A stretch of 64,000 bases of DNA from Pedobacter sp. Hv1 (GCF_001412215.1 NZ_LLWP01000005.1:310001-374000); one strand, 5' to 3'. Shown: positions 16,372 through 26,477, counted from the first letter of the stretch. The notes: generated by a model from the letters alone, not told the origin. Program-made: numbers and translations.

Positions 16372-18669
16372 TTAATTCATATTAGAAATTGGTCTGTCTT
16401 TTACGGCCACACCAAATGTAGCTGAAGGCTTATTGCCCATGTAAATTTGTAGGTTGCCACCATTTACAATGCTCTTGTGCAAGAGATAAGATTTAGTGTA
16501 AGGCTTGCCGTTGAGCACAATTTTTTGGATATATTTATTCTCGTCACTATTGTTGATGACTTTAATGGTAAACTTTTTATTACCCGGCAATGAAATTGTT
16601 GCTGCATTTAATAAAGGTGATCCAAAAACATAGGCGCCGTTTGCAGGGTTAACCGGATAAAAACCTAAGGCCGAAAAGATATACCATGCAGACATCTGGC
16701 CTACATCTTCATTGCCACATAAACCATCTGGTTTTGAAGTAAAAAATTCTTTGTCAATTTTTCTAACCAGATCTGCAGTTTTCCATGGCTGACCCACATA
16801 AGGATACAAATATGGAATATGGTGCCCCGGTTCATTGCCCTGTGCATAGTTACCAATTAGCCCAGAAATATCTGGAGAGCTTTCTTTGCCGAATTGAAAT
16901 GGAACTGTAAATAACGAATCCAATTTGGTTACAAATGATTTTTCGCTACCAAATAGTTTAACCAATCCTTCTACATCTTGCGGAACCAGCCAAATGTATT
17001 GCCATGCATTACCTTCAGTATAATCATCTTCGCGGTGTTTAGAAGCAAAAGGACTAAAAGGTGTACGCCAAGTGCCATCAGCTAGTTTTCCACGCATAAA
17101 CTGCGTTTGAGGGTCGAAATAAAGTTCGTAAAGCTTGGCTCTTTTGGTAAAATATGCATAGTCGGCTGTTTTACCTAAGGCTTTGGCCATTCTGGCAATG
17201 CAATAATCATCAATGGCATACTCTAAAGCTTTAGCCACAGATTCGTTCACTTTTTCGGCAGGGATAAATTTCAATTGTTGGATATACTCGATACCATCTG
17301 TTTTTTGCATGGCCGATTGTTTGATGGCCTCATAAGCCAATTTCACATCAAAACCTCTGTATCCTTTTAAGTAGGCATCTACAATAACTGGAACAGCGTG
17401 GTAACCGATCATGGTGTTGGTTTCGCTTCCCATTAAATGCCAAACTGGTAATTTACCTTGTTGTTTATAGATGGCCAACATAGAGTTGACTACATCGCTT
17501 ACTTTATCTTGATGAAGAATAGTATACAGCGGCTGAGCTGCACGGTAGGTATCCCAAAGTGAAAACGTAGTAAGGTTATTAAAAGCAGCTTTTTTGTAAA
17601 CCTTTTTATCGGTACCCAAATAATCGCCATTTACATCATTAAATAATGAAGGCGCCACCATGGTGTGGTACAATGCGGTATAAAAAATCTTCTTTGAGTT
17701 GATAGAGGCATCTATCTTTACTTTTTGCAATTCTTTTTCCCACTTTAGATCTGCTTTTTTAACGGTGCCTTTAAAGTCCCAACCGGGTAATTCTGTTTGA
17801 AGGTTAAGTATGGCATTTTCAATACTTACAGGAGATATGGCTACTTTAATTTGCAGAACATCTTTCTGAATGGCCTGAAAATTAACAACAGCTTTTAATT
17901 GTTTTCCTGTAACATTGGTCCCATTTTTTAGCAATGGCCCATCGTACATTTCGATGTTCTTTACAGGTTGAGATAATTTGATCACAAAGAACAACCTTTG
18001 ATCTGTAGACCATCCTTTTGAATTTCTATAACCTACAATGGTTTGCGGATCAACTAATTTAAGTTGTGATAGCACTGCTGCATCCCAACCAATCCCTTCC
18101 ACCAAATCCAGCATCAAATGTGGATTTTCTGCACCTTTTTTAAAGGTATATTGATGAAAACCTACCCTTTCTGTTGCAGTCAATTCTGCTTTGATCTCAT
18201 ATTTATCTAACCAAACACTGTAATAGCCAGCTTTGGCCACTTCCTTTTCATGAGTGAAGGTAGAAACATAACCGTTGGCCAAATTATCTTTCTGGCCTTT
18301 GTCTAAAATCAGTTTTCCAGTAGTAGGCATAATAGAAAGATCTCCAAGATCTCCTATTCCTGTTCCACTGAGGTGTGTATGTGCAAAACCGGTAATGGTA
18401 TTGCTTCCGTAATTGTAGCCACTGCACCAATCCCATCCTTCAAAAATATTGTTCGGACCAAGTTGAACTGCACCATAAGGAACATTTGCCCCTACAAAAA
18501 CATGTCCGTGTTTGGCCGAACCTATTATCGGATCTACATATTTGGTTAAACTATTGTTGGCACTTTGCTGAGCGTTTGAAAATTGGGCAAGGGCTGTAAG
18601 TAAGACAATGGCAACCGTCATTTTTACATTCTGGTACAATGGTCTTATTGTGATTGATTTGAATAGCAT
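16372..18669 (-). CDS. GH92 exo-alpha-mannosidase with intact catalytic Glu
   Basis: 765 residues from the ATG at 18669. Starts at 18699 and at 18621 (MTVAIVLLTALAQFSNAQQ, a good signal peptide alone) are also possible. GH92 marks are YVDPIIGSAKHGHVFVG, TFSLWDTYRAAQPLY, HREDDYTEGNAWQYIW, the general-acid motif QGNEPGHH (Glu codon 16831-16833) and CGNEDVGQMSAWYIFSALGFYP. It should remove terminal alpha-1,2 or alpha-1,3 mannose at the cell surface or in the periplasm. It is the first enzyme gene after susD, separated by two hairpins that may lower its expression relative to susCD. Confidence 0.93.
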   Translation of the reverse strand: MLFKSITIRPLYQNVKMTVAIVLLTALAQFSNAQQSANNSLTKYVDPIIGSAKHGHVFVGANVPYGAVQLGPNNIFEGWDWCSGYNYGSNTITGFAHTHLSGTGIGDLGDLSIMPTTGKLILDKGQKDNLANGYVSTFTHEKEVAKAGYYSVWLDKYEIKAELTATERVGFHQYTFKKGAENPHLMLDLVEGIGWDAAVLSQLKLVDPQTIVGYRNSKGWSTDQRLFFVIKLSQPVKNIEMYDGPLLKNGTNVTGKQLKAVVNFQAIQKDVLQIKVAISPVSIENAILNLQTELPGWDFKGTVKKADLKWEKELQKVKIDASINSKKIFYTALYHTMVAPSLFNDVNGDYLGTDKKVYKKAAFNNLTTFSLWDTYRAAQPLYTILHQDKVSDVVNSMLAIYKQQGKLPVWHLMGSETNTMIGYHAVPVIVDAYLKGYRGFDVKLAYEAIKQSAMQKTDGIEYIQQLKFIPAEKVNESVAKALEYAIDDYCIARMAKALGKTADYAYFTKRAKLYELYFDPQTQFMRGKLADGTWRTPFSPFASKHREDDYTEGNAWQYIWLVPQDVEGLVKLFGSEKSFVTKLDSLFTVPFQFGKESSPDISGLIGNYAQGNEPGHHIPYLYPYVGQPWKTADLVRKIDKEFFTSKPDGLCGNEDVGQMSAWYIFSALGFYPVNPANGAYVFGSPLLNAATISLPGNKKFTIKVINNSDENKYIQKIVLNGKPYTKSYLLHKSIVNGGNLQIYMGNKPSATFGVAVKDRPISNMN

Positions 18670-18767
18670 AAATTTTAATTTGAGCAATATTAGGTTCATG
18701 TATCACATCTGGTGTGACCATGGCAATGACAACAGTTTCTAAATATAGGCAACAAATGCCAGAGAGG

Positions 18768-18834
18768 TAGGCTACATTTTTTATAGCCTAAGTTATTAGA
18801 ATCGACTGGATCAAGTAAGTTTGATCCAGTCGAT
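18768..18834 (-). terminator. Two hairpins between susD and the glycosidase genes
   Basis: A perfect 14-bp inverted repeat pairs 18801-18814 with 18821-18834 (6-base loop) just after the susD stop. A 7-bp one follows, 18768-18774 with 18784-18790. No strong T run follows the first, so partial attenuation or mRNA 3'-end protection, rather than full termination, is the likelier role. Confidence 0.65.
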
Positions 18835-18845
18835 AGCTATAAGTG

Positions 18846-20486
18846 TTATGGTTTTTTATCCCACCAAAGTTTAGTTCCTCCATTATCAGGGCCGCCAAGT
18901 GTGGCTACCGCTCTTTGGTAACCACCTGGGTTACTATTGATAAATTTGGTACAGAATGGTAACCTGCGGATAAATGCAGTTGTAGAAATGGTACCTCCAC
19001 TCGCATTGTTAATTACAGGGAAAAGTTTAGGATAACCTGTTCTTCTAAATTCAGACCAAGCTTCTTGTCCATCAGGATAAATGGCAATCCATTTTTGAGT
19101 AATGATACGTTCTAACTTTTTCTCATCAGTAGCTGCTACATCCCATTTAATGGTAATATTGCTTAAGTATGGGCTACCTGTTAAAACATCATTCTGACCA
19201 GCCACTACCGCTTTAGGGTCTATGTATGGTTTAGCTGTACTGGTGTTATCTGCTAAATATGCTGTAGCAGCACCACTTACACCCCACTCATCAAAAGAAA
19301 CTTTAACGCCACTTTCGTAATTGGTTTGGATATCTCCAGCGTTGGTCCAGCCCAATAATGCTGCCTCAGCTTTTAAGAACCAGGTTTCTGCAGCACAAGC
19401 CAATCTTGCTTTTCCGTTAGATCCACTGAAATAATCGCCATTGGCCGAAAGTGCTGCTGGTTTTGAATAACTTCTATACCTGTCGTTATCTACCAAGGTA
19501 ATGCCATTACGAATACCAATGTACTGACCACTCACAGCCGCATCTGCTGCTGGTGTCATGTACTTAGGTAAACGAGGGTCATTGTAACCACCTAAAATTG
19601 CACCTAGTGGAGCTCCAGATCTACAATCGCCCCAAGAATTGATGATATCATTGATCGGGTGACCAGCACCATAATTAATGAAAGCATTTTCATCGTTCTT
19701 TTCAATTAAACCACCATTTGCTGGGTTCAATGCTTTTTCTCCTTGGGTTTTAGCGGTAGCAGCATCTGCATATCTAATGCGGATAGCCATTCTTAACTTC
19801 AAGGTGTTGGCCAATTTGATCCATTTGCTTACATCGCCACTGTATACCATATCTCCAGCTTTCATGGCAGTAACATCACCAGAATTAGCCGCCATTTTCA
19901 ATTTTGCAATGGCATTATCTAAACTGGTAAAAAAGTTATTATAGGCTGCTTGTTGGCTATCATAATCTACAGATAGATCGGCATTTGGTTTACCAAATTT
20001 ACTATAGATCACTGGTCCGTGCTGATCTGAAACTTTCTGGGCTTCTATCACCGTTAAGATATTCAGCATCGCTGAGCTATAGTTAAAAGTTGTTGAAGGA
20101 TACACTTTGGTACCATCTTCAAAACTCTTCGCTTTCTGCATCACATCATCCAGTTGGTTGATCATGATTCGATCATTCCAACCATCTTTCATAAAGTAAT
20201 TGGTATTGTTATCGCCACCATAAGTGGTTGGGCTCATAAAATAACCACTGTAAACATCAGCATTTAAGTTCTGTTGCAACTGATAGATCCAGTTGGTCTG
20301 GTTAATCAAGTTGCGCTGCACCTCTCTCATCGGACCAATTACTTTTGTATAATCGGCATTTAACTGCGCATCGGTAAGCCCTGATAAACCTGTATTAAAT
20401 TGTTCAAAGTTCTTTTTGCAACTGGCAAACACTGCCATTGCCGCCATTGTAAGGCTCAAAATTTTTATCTTATTTTTCATGATCAT
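18846..20486 (-). CDS. SusD-like surface glycan-binding lipoprotein (SusD/RagB type 2)
   Basis: 546 residues. The N-terminus MKNKIKILSLTMAAMAVFASCKK is a lipoprotein signal with lipobox Cys, so the protein sits on the outer-membrane surface. The body (LQQNLNADVYSGYFMSPTTY and a C-terminal WSEFRRTGYPKLFPV) is typical of the SusD/RagB nutrient-binding outer-membrane lipoprotein group. It would close over the SusC barrel and deliver mannose-containing glycans. It starts 8 bp after susC; a second ATG two codons later is equally possible. Confidence 0.93.
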   Translation of the reverse strand: MIMKNKIKILSLTMAAMAVFASCKKNFEQFNTGLSGLTDAQLNADYTKVIGPMREVQRNLINQTNWIYQLQQNLNADVYSGYFMSPTTYGGDNNTNYFMKDGWNDRIMINQLDDVMQKAKSFEDGTKVYPSTTFNYSSAMLNILTVIEAQKVSDQHGPVIYSKFGKPNADLSVDYDSQQAAYNNFFTSLDNAIAKLKMAANSGDVTAMKAGDMVYSGDVSKWIKLANTLKLRMAIRIRYADAATAKTQGEKALNPANGGLIEKNDENAFINYGAGHPINDIINSWGDCRSGAPLGAILGGYNDPRLPKYMTPAADAAVSGQYIGIRNGITLVDNDRYRSYSKPAALSANGDYFSGSNGKARLACAAETWFLKAEAALLGWTNAGDIQTNYESGVKVSFDEWGVSGAATAYLADNTSTAKPYIDPKAVVAGQNDVLTGSPYLSNITIKWDVAATDEKKLERIITQKWIAIYPDGQEAWSEFRRTGYPKLFPVINNASGGTISTTAFIRRLPFCTKFINSNPGGYQRAVATLGGPDNGGTKLWWDKKP

Positions 20487-20493
20487 TCAATCT

Positions 20494-23400
20494 TTAAAAA
20501 CCACATTTTAAACTAAAGCCAAAGCTTCTATAAGTTGGCAATCCAAATACATCAACGCCAACACCACCTGCATATACACCAGAAACCTGTTCAGGATCAA
20601 ATGGTGCATCCTTTTTAATAAAGAATAGATTGGTTCCAATGGCACTTAAAGTAAGGTTGCTTATTCCCTTAACTTTTACCGGAACACGGTATGATAATGA
20701 TAATTCTCTTAAACGAATTGCAGTAGCACTGTACATGTAGGCTTCGTCAATTTCGTTTCTTCCACCTATTTTATTGTAATAATCTTGAGCTTTAGTTTTG
20801 CCTGTCCAAGCTTTGCCATCGGCAGTTGCTGCGTTTGGTATGGTTACACCACCTGCATCTCTAGCATCGGCACTACGCTGACTTACCCCAAATGAATCGT
20901 AAAATGGTTCAGATAAACTCAATACTTTACCACCAAATTTACCATCAACCAATACGCTTAAGGTTAGATTTTTATAAGTGAAATTATTGCTCCAACCTAC
21001 AATTGCTCTAGGGTTAGGATTACCTAAATAAGATTTAGCTTCATTACGACTTGGTACGCCCTGTGCATCAACTAAAATACGTCCTTGTGCATCGCATTGG
21101 AAAGTTGTTCCATAAATATCGCCAAATGAACCTCCTTGTTTTAAGTAGTTATTACCACCTCCAACAAGGGTAAGTAAACTGTTAGGATCTACACCAAGCG
21201 CTGCTGGGAACAATTCAACAATTTTATTTTTATTGGTACTTATGTTCAATGTTGTGCTCCATTTAAAAGCTCCTTCGTTTAACAATTTGTAACCTATAAT
21301 AGCTTCGATACCAGAGTTCTGGATGTTACCGCCAGAAATATCTCCTTTTGTACCTGCAGCCACACCCGGAGGCAAGGTTACATCTTTTAAGAATTGACCT
21401 TTGATGTTAGATTTATACCATGTAAAATCTAAGGTTAAGCGGCTTTTGAAAAATCTCCACTCTGTACCCAACTCTATCGTGTTGTTCATTTCTGGTCTCA
21501 AATAATATCTCGGATCTTGAACTGGAGATCCATCTGGACTTACATAAGAACCTGCATCGATATTTGGCTGAGGGTTAGTTCTGTTATCTTCAATACCGTT
21601 ACCTACTGTTGCATAAGATCCTCTGATCTTACCAAAGCTAATTGCTTCTGGCATTTTAAATAATTCTGAAACCACTGCATTAGCACCAATTGAGTAATAG
21701 TTATAAGATTGTTTTGGTGTAAATGCCAAGGTTGAAGACCATTCTTGTCTATCGGTTAGGTCTAAGAACAATTTGTCTTTGTAACCCAATTGTGCACTTG
21801 CAAAAATAGACTGTGTTTGGATATGGTGATTTTCGATTCTATAATGACGGCCATTATCGTTTGTACCATTAAAAATCAAGTTAGAAAGGGTAAACAAGTT
21901 CGGATAAGATAAGTTGGCATTTTCAATAGTGGTATTGATTTTCTTGATATCTGTAACCGATGTACCTGCAGTATATTCTAATTTAAAATCATCGTTCAAA
22001 CTGTTTTTACCCATAAAGATCAAATCGCCATAATAGGTTTTCGATTCAAAGCCATTGTGATAAACTTTACCATTTACCCCACTAATGGTAGCTTGGGTAG
22101 TGGCATAAACATCTCTTTGTGCTTCAGAATTGTAGTAGTTATAGTTACCACGAGCCTGAACGTTTAACCAGTCTGTTAATTTATAGTTTAACGAAGCTGA
22201 GGTATAGATGTTCTTGTTATTGGTTTTAACTTTGTTTCTATTTAATACCCAATACGGATTTTGTTGATCATCACCACCTGTGAAACCCTTATCCATATTG
22301 ATATTCCACCAGTTTTGCGCATTTAAGTAACGCGATGGCGAAAAATACTCGTAATTGTTTTTGTAATTGTCAAAATCCAATCCTCTTGGAAATAAGTATA
22401 GACCAAGTAATGGACTAAAGTACATACCAGGATTAACCCTATTTTCAACTTTTTGGATAGAAGCCATTACACTCGCGTCTAAGGTTAACCTGTCATCTAA
22501 AAATTTACTCGAATTTCTATAGTTCAAGTTGTTCTGATCAAATTTGCTGGTAGGGATGATTCCTTTGTTGGTTGTATTAGAGTAAGAAAAGAAATTGGTA
22601 GATCTTTCGTTACCTGATGAGAAATTTAAACTGTTGATCCAAGTAGAACCTTGATTAAAGAAATCATCAACATGGTTTTTTGAAGTACCTTTTGCACCCC
22701 AACTTTCCTTGCTTCCGGCATCAGTTGCTGTAGGTGCCGAAGTTTGTAGGTAGCTGTTTTGTAGATCTGGTGTTCCAAAAACATTGTCGAAGGTAACACT
22801 GCTAGAGAAATCAATTTTGCCTACTCCTTGTTTTCCTTTTTTAGTGGTGATTAAAATTACACCATTACTACCCGCACTACCATATAAAGCAGTAGCGGCT
22901 GCACCTTTTAAAAAGTTGATACTCTCAATATCTTCTGAGTTTACTGTACTCAAAATGTCACCATTATCAGGCATTGAGCTGTAGATATCTACTTTTGCAC
23001 CTTCTGTTGGGTTGGTAATTGGCATACCATCAATTACATACAAAGGCTGAGAGTTACGTGTTGATTTATCACCACGGATAGTGATACGTGCGGCACCACC
23101 CACACCACCAGAGGTACGGTTAATCTGTACACCAGCTACCTTACCATTAAGGCTATTGATAACGTTAGGTGTTTTTACCGCATTTAATTCATCACTTTTA
23201 ATGGTTTGTGTTGAATAGGTTAATGTTTTTGCTTGTCTGGTAATACCCAAGGCAGTTACCACCACTTCATTTAAATTACCCGATTCTGATAACAGTGTAA
23301 TGTTAATGTTTTTGGTATCTGCATTAACTTGGATTGTTTTTGGTTGATAGCCCAGATAATTTACCTCTAAGGTAACTGCACCAGTTACATTTAAGGAGAA

Positions 23401-23577
23401 ATTTCCTTTTGCATCTACCGAGGTTCCATTTGCGGTACCCTGTACTTTAACTGTTGCGCCAACTAGAGGAGTTTTATCTTCCTGATCGACAACAGTTCCG
23501 GTTAAGACCCTAGTTTGGGCCATTACATTCATAAAGCTAATTAGTGCTATGACTAATAATAGTAGCCGTTTTTTCAT
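20494..23577 (-). CDS. SusC-like TonB-dependent outer-membrane transporter
   Basis: 1027 residues from ATG 23577. The longer frame from 23634 would put 19 extra residues before the signal peptide MKKRLLLLVIALISF, so I reject it. It has a carboxypeptidase-regulatory-like domain (VLTGTVVDQEDKTPLVGATV), a TonB plug with the SusC signature (GAAATALYGSAGSNGVILITTKKG), and a long beta-barrel ending FGFSLKCGF. It imports oligosaccharides through the outer membrane with TonB energy. It is the first gene of locus 1, under two LacI operators. Confidence 0.95.
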   Translation of the reverse strand: MKKRLLLLVIALISFMNVMAQTRVLTGTVVDQEDKTPLVGATVKVQGTANGTSVDAKGNFSLNVTGAVTLEVNYLGYQPKTIQVNADTKNINITLLSESGNLNEVVVTALGITRQAKTLTYSTQTIKSDELNAVKTPNVINSLNGKVAGVQINRTSGGVGGAARITIRGDKSTRNSQPLYVIDGMPITNPTEGAKVDIYSSMPDNGDILSTVNSEDIESINFLKGAAATALYGSAGSNGVILITTKKGKQGVGKIDFSSSVTFDNVFGTPDLQNSYLQTSAPTATDAGSKESWGAKGTSKNHVDDFFNQGSTWINSLNFSSGNERSTNFFSYSNTTNKGIIPTSKFDQNNLNYRNSSKFLDDRLTLDASVMASIQKVENRVNPGMYFSPLLGLYLFPRGLDFDNYKNNYEYFSPSRYLNAQNWWNINMDKGFTGGDDQQNPYWVLNRNKVKTNNKNIYTSASLNYKLTDWLNVQARGNYNYYNSEAQRDVYATTQATISGVNGKVYHNGFESKTYYGDLIFMGKNSLNDDFKLEYTAGTSVTDIKKINTTIENANLSYPNLFTLSNLIFNGTNDNGRHYRIENHHIQTQSIFASAQLGYKDKLFLDLTDRQEWSSTLAFTPKQSYNYYSIGANAVVSELFKMPEAISFGKIRGSYATVGNGIEDNRTNPQPNIDAGSYVSPDGSPVQDPRYYLRPEMNNTIELGTEWRFFKSRLTLDFTWYKSNIKGQFLKDVTLPPGVAAGTKGDISGGNIQNSGIEAIIGYKLLNEGAFKWSTTLNISTNKNKIVELFPAALGVDPNSLLTLVGGGNNYLKQGGSFGDIYGTTFQCDAQGRILVDAQGVPSRNEAKSYLGNPNPRAIVGWSNNFTYKNLTLSVLVDGKFGGKVLSLSEPFYDSFGVSQRSADARDAGGVTIPNAATADGKAWTGKTKAQDYYNKIGGRNEIDEAYMYSATAIRLRELSLSYRVPVKVKGISNLTLSAIGTNLFFIKKDAPFDPEQVSGVYAGGVGVDVFGLPTYRSFGFSLKCGF

Positions 23578-23736
23578 AAAATTTAAATTACAATAGGTTT
23601 TTTCTTTGGTTAGTTTGTGGTAGTGTGCATACACTAGAATTGGATATTAAAATCCCTGTCTTTTTTCAAGTCATATATTATATTTGGTTAGTTACACTTT
23701 AAATAAACACCTGATTATGAGCGCTATTTTAAATAC

Positions 23737-23748
23737 TAAAACGTTTTA
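23737..23748. promoter_or_regulatory. LacI-family operator 1
   Basis: Perfect palindrome TAAAACGTTTTA with the central CG typical of LacI/GalR operators, 160 bp upstream of the susC start. Extended to 17 bp it is identical, on the opposite strand, to operator 2. Confidence 0.8.
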
Positions 23749-23857
23749 CTAATTGCCCAAAACACGAGTGTTTTTTTTATGACCAAACAAATAACTCACA
23801 TTTTAACCTGTTGACTGTTAAAAACAGCACTCAATTGACCGTGTTAAGGAGTTTAAG

Positions 23858-23869
23858 TAAAACGTTTTA
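23858..23869. promoter_or_regulatory. LacI-family operator 2
   Basis: A second TAAAACGTTTTA palindrome, 121 bp from operator 1 centre to centre. It lies between susC and the end of lacI. The pair could allow a tetrameric or paired repressor to loop the DNA. Confidence 0.8.
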
Positions 23870-23973
23870 GTAAATCAATATTAATTATTAGTCTTGAAAA
23901 AAACACAACTCAAAATGTAACTTTTATGTTACATTCAGATAAATCGCCTGTAATCGCTATTTTTTGCCAGTTA

Positions 23974-24978
23974 TTATTTTCTCAGAATCAGTTTTGCTGG
24001 AATAATAATCTGTTCGTCTGGAAGTTTTGTTTTGGCCGATAATCTTGTTAGGATCAATTGGATAATTGTTTCTGCAATTTCTTCTAGTGGCTGTTGTATG
24101 GTAGAAATGCTTGGTGTGTGCAGTTCAAAGGCTTCATGATCATCGTAACCAATAATGGCAAAATTTTCATCTACCATTTTATTGAGCTGTTTAAGTGCTT
24201 TGAGGCCACTAATGGCTAAATAGTTGGTTGCAAATAAAACGGCATCCACTTCTTTATTTTTAAAAAGCTGCTTGATTTCTTTAATAGTCTCTTCTTCTGG
24301 TTGATGAAAAGGAATGCGCAATACCAATTCTTCTTTAAAGCCCAGGTTATGCGCTAAGAGTGCTCTTTTATATCCTTCAAAACGTTCTTCAATCTGCTCT
24401 ACATCAATGTTAATAGTTACCAACGCAATATTCTTTTTACCTGTATGGATAAAACTCTCTGTAGCTTGATAAGAAGCTTCTAAGTGGTTTGCGCCTACAT
24501 AATTGGTATTCAGCTCTGGTAAATTTCTATCGAAAAGGATGACTGGTTTATGGTCATTTAGCAACAGCTGAATATCTTCTTGTATCCCTTTAATTGGCGA
24601 AATGATATAGGCATCTACTTTTCTAGATTTGAACATATTAATCAGTTCCTTGGCCTTCTCTACACTGTTTTCGGTGCTTGAATAAATGATCTTGTACCCT
24701 TTTTTATAAGCCTTATCTTCAATTAGCCTGGCTATTTTAGAAAAGAAGGAGTTGGAAATGTCTTCTATAATTAAACCGATAATATTGGAATTACCTGTTC
24801 TTAAACTTCTTGCAATCTGATTGGGCTTGTAACCACTCTCTTTAATAATCTGCTGTACTTTTTTGATCACAGCATCGCTAATGGCCTTTTCTTTGGCTTT
24901 ACCATTAATGATAAAGGAAACTGTAGTAATAGACAAATTGGCCTTTAAGGCAATATCTTTAATAGAGAGGGCTTTCAT
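23974..24978 (-). CDS. LacI-family transcriptional regulator of locus 1
   Basis: 334 residues. N-terminal helix-turn-helix SIKDIALKANLSITTVSFIINGK with hinge YKPNQIARSLRTG, then a periplasmic-binding-protein-like sugar sensor (about 60-330; DRNLPELNTNYVGANH, AIIGYDDHEAFELH). It probably represses susC and downstream genes through the two CG-centred palindromes and is released by a mannose-derived ligand. It starts 2 bp after the lpxB stop, so it is transcribed with a housekeeping operon, which would give steady repressor supply. The ligand is unknown. Confidence 0.93.
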   Translation of the reverse strand: MKALSIKDIALKANLSITTVSFIINGKAKEKAISDAVIKKVQQIIKESGYKPNQIARSLRTGNSNIIGLIIEDISNSFFSKIARLIEDKAYKKGYKIIYSSTENSVEKAKELINMFKSRKVDAYIISPIKGIQEDIQLLLNDHKPVILFDRNLPELNTNYVGANHLEASYQATESFIHTGKKNIALVTINIDVEQIEERFEGYKRALLAHNLGFKEELVLRIPFHQPEEETIKEIKQLFKNKEVDAVLFATNYLAISGLKALKQLNKMVDENFAIIGYDDHEAFELHTPSISTIQQPLEEIAETIIQLILTRLSAKTKLPDEQIIIPAKLILRK

Positions 24979-24980
24979 AT

Positions 24981-26096
24981 TTATGTATTCGCTAAAGTTA
25001 GGAAATTAACAACCAATTTTGCTGTTCGTTCTGATGCGCCTGCAGTTCCCATCTTGGTGCCCAGTTCATTGTAATCATCTAACATGGTTTGACGCTCTTT
25101 CCCATCTAAAATCGTGCTCAACACACGGGCAATTTCTTTGCTGTTGCAATCTTCTTGAATCAACTCTGTAACTACCTTTTTATTCATAATTAGGTTAACC
25201 AACGATATGAATTTGATTTTAATCACCATTCGAGCAATACCAACAGAAATAGCACCACCACGATACAGCACCACTTGTGGCACTTTAAAAAGTGCTGTTT
25301 CTAATGTGGCCGTTCCAGAGGCCACCAAGGCTGCATGTGCCTGATGCAACAGGTTATAGGTTTGTGCAAAAACCAATTTTACATTTTTATCTCCGATGTA
25401 TTGTTGATAATAGGCTGCCGTAAATGTAGGTGCTGCCGCAATTACAAATTGGTAGGCTGGAAATTGTGCCGTAATGCTCAGCATGTCTGGCAATAAACGT
25501 TCAATCTCTTGTTTTCTACTACCGGGTAATAAGGCAATTATTTTTTGTTCGCTTAAATCGTGCTTTTCTCTAAATGCCGCATCTGGGCTAAACTGTGCAA
25601 TTTCATCTAATAAAGGATTGCCCACATAGTGGACATCCATCCCCCACTCCTTATAAAAATCTACTTCAAATGGTAAGATACAGAATAGTTGATCGACCAC
25701 TTTTTTAATCTTCAATACCCGCTTTTGGTTCCATGCCCAAACCTTTGGCGAAATGTAATAACATACTTTTATGCCTTGTGCTTTTGCAAACTCGGCAATT
25801 TTAAGATTAAAGCCCGGAAAGTCTATCAAGATCAAAACATCTGGTTGATAGGCCAAGAGATCTGCTTTGCATGATTTCATGTTTTTTAAGATGGTTCGCA
25901 AATTGAGCAAAACCTCAGTAAAACCCATAAAGGCCATATCTGCATAGTGTTTTACCAACTCGCCACCTTCTGCCTGCATTTTATCGCCACCAAAATACCT
26001 GAAGTCTGCCTGTGCATCTTCCAGTTTCAAGGCTTTCATTAAATTAGCCCCATGCAAATCTCCAGAAGCTTCTCCGGCAACGAGGTAATATTTCAT
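24981..26096 (-). CDS. lpxB: Lipid-A-disaccharide synthase
   Basis: 371 residues, the normal length of LpxB (GT19). It starts MKYYLVAGEASGDLHGANL; other marks are DFPGFNLKIAEFAK, YYISPKVWAWNQKR, LLPGSRKQEI and ALVASGTATLETAL. It joins lipid X and UDP-diacylglucosamine into the lipid A disaccharide at the inner face of the inner membrane. It is preceded by surE and a small membrane-protein gene and followed at 2 bp by lacI. Confidence 0.97.
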   Translation of the reverse strand: MKYYLVAGEASGDLHGANLMKALKLEDAQADFRYFGGDKMQAEGGELVKHYADMAFMGFTEVLLNLRTILKNMKSCKADLLAYQPDVLILIDFPGFNLKIAEFAKAQGIKVCYYISPKVWAWNQKRVLKIKKVVDQLFCILPFEVDFYKEWGMDVHYVGNPLLDEIAQFSPDAAFREKHDLSEQKIIALLPGSRKQEIERLLPDMLSITAQFPAYQFVIAAAPTFTAAYYQQYIGDKNVKLVFAQTYNLLHQAHAALVASGTATLETALFKVPQVVLYRGGAISVGIARMVIKIKFISLVNLIMNKKVVTELIQEDCNSKEIARVLSTILDGKERQTMLDDYNELGTKMGTAGASERTAKLVVNFLTLANT

Positions 26097-26103
26097 ATCA
26101 TAG

Positions 26104-26200
26104 AGGTAAAATGGAAAAGGTAAAATGGAAGAGGCATAAATTGGTCAATTGAATGATGTTGTTCACAACCATATGCCATTTTACAGCTTACATTTTCCAT
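26104..26200. repeat. Seven-base periodic repeats flanking the lpxB upstream gap
   Basis: Bases 26104-26138 read as heptamers AGGTAAA, ATGGAAA, AGGTAAA, ATGGAAG, AGGCATA. Bases 26173-26200 read ATGCCAT, TTTACAG, CTTACAT, TTTCCAT, which on the other strand are similar heptamers. The two blocks are imperfect inverted copies and could form a loose hairpin in the lpxB leader. Confidence 0.55.
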
Positions 26201-26203
26201 AAT

Positions 26204-26476
26204 TTATAGAACTTTATAAAAGAAAAAAGCAAAAGCCCACAAAAAGGTGATGCTCAATATGCCTCTCCCGATATTTTCTTTATTTAATTTAAAAAAGTAG
26301 TTCATTAAAAAAGCGTTAATGGCAATACAGCCTATCAACAACAGATCTGCATGGTGCAGGGCCTTTACATTTTGCATTAAAAACCACATGCCTATACCAG
26401 GAACAATAGGTACGATGAAACCAATGCCCACGCCATTCCAAACCGTATTTTTTATTGCTGCAATTTTTTGCTTCAT
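26204..26476 (-). CDS. Small integral membrane protein, unknown
   Basis: 90 residues with three likely membrane helices (IGFIVPIVPGIGMWFLM, LLIGCIAINAFLMNYFF, GILSITFLWAFAFFFY). It starts 1 bp after the surE stop, so it is translationally linked to surE and precedes lpxB. I recognise no family. Confidence 0.75.
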   Translation of the reverse strand: MKQKIAAIKNTVWNGVGIGFIVPIVPGIGMWFLMQNVKALHHADLLLIGCIAINAFLMNYFFKLNKENIGRGILSITFLWAFAFFFYKVL

Positions 26477-26477
26477 G

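Noticed and set aside
23759..23774. Hairpin AAAACA-CGAG-TGTTTT between the two operators as lacI terminator
   Set aside because: The stem is short and A/T-only but for one pair, and it lies 200 bases after lacI. Evidence is too weak to list as a feature.
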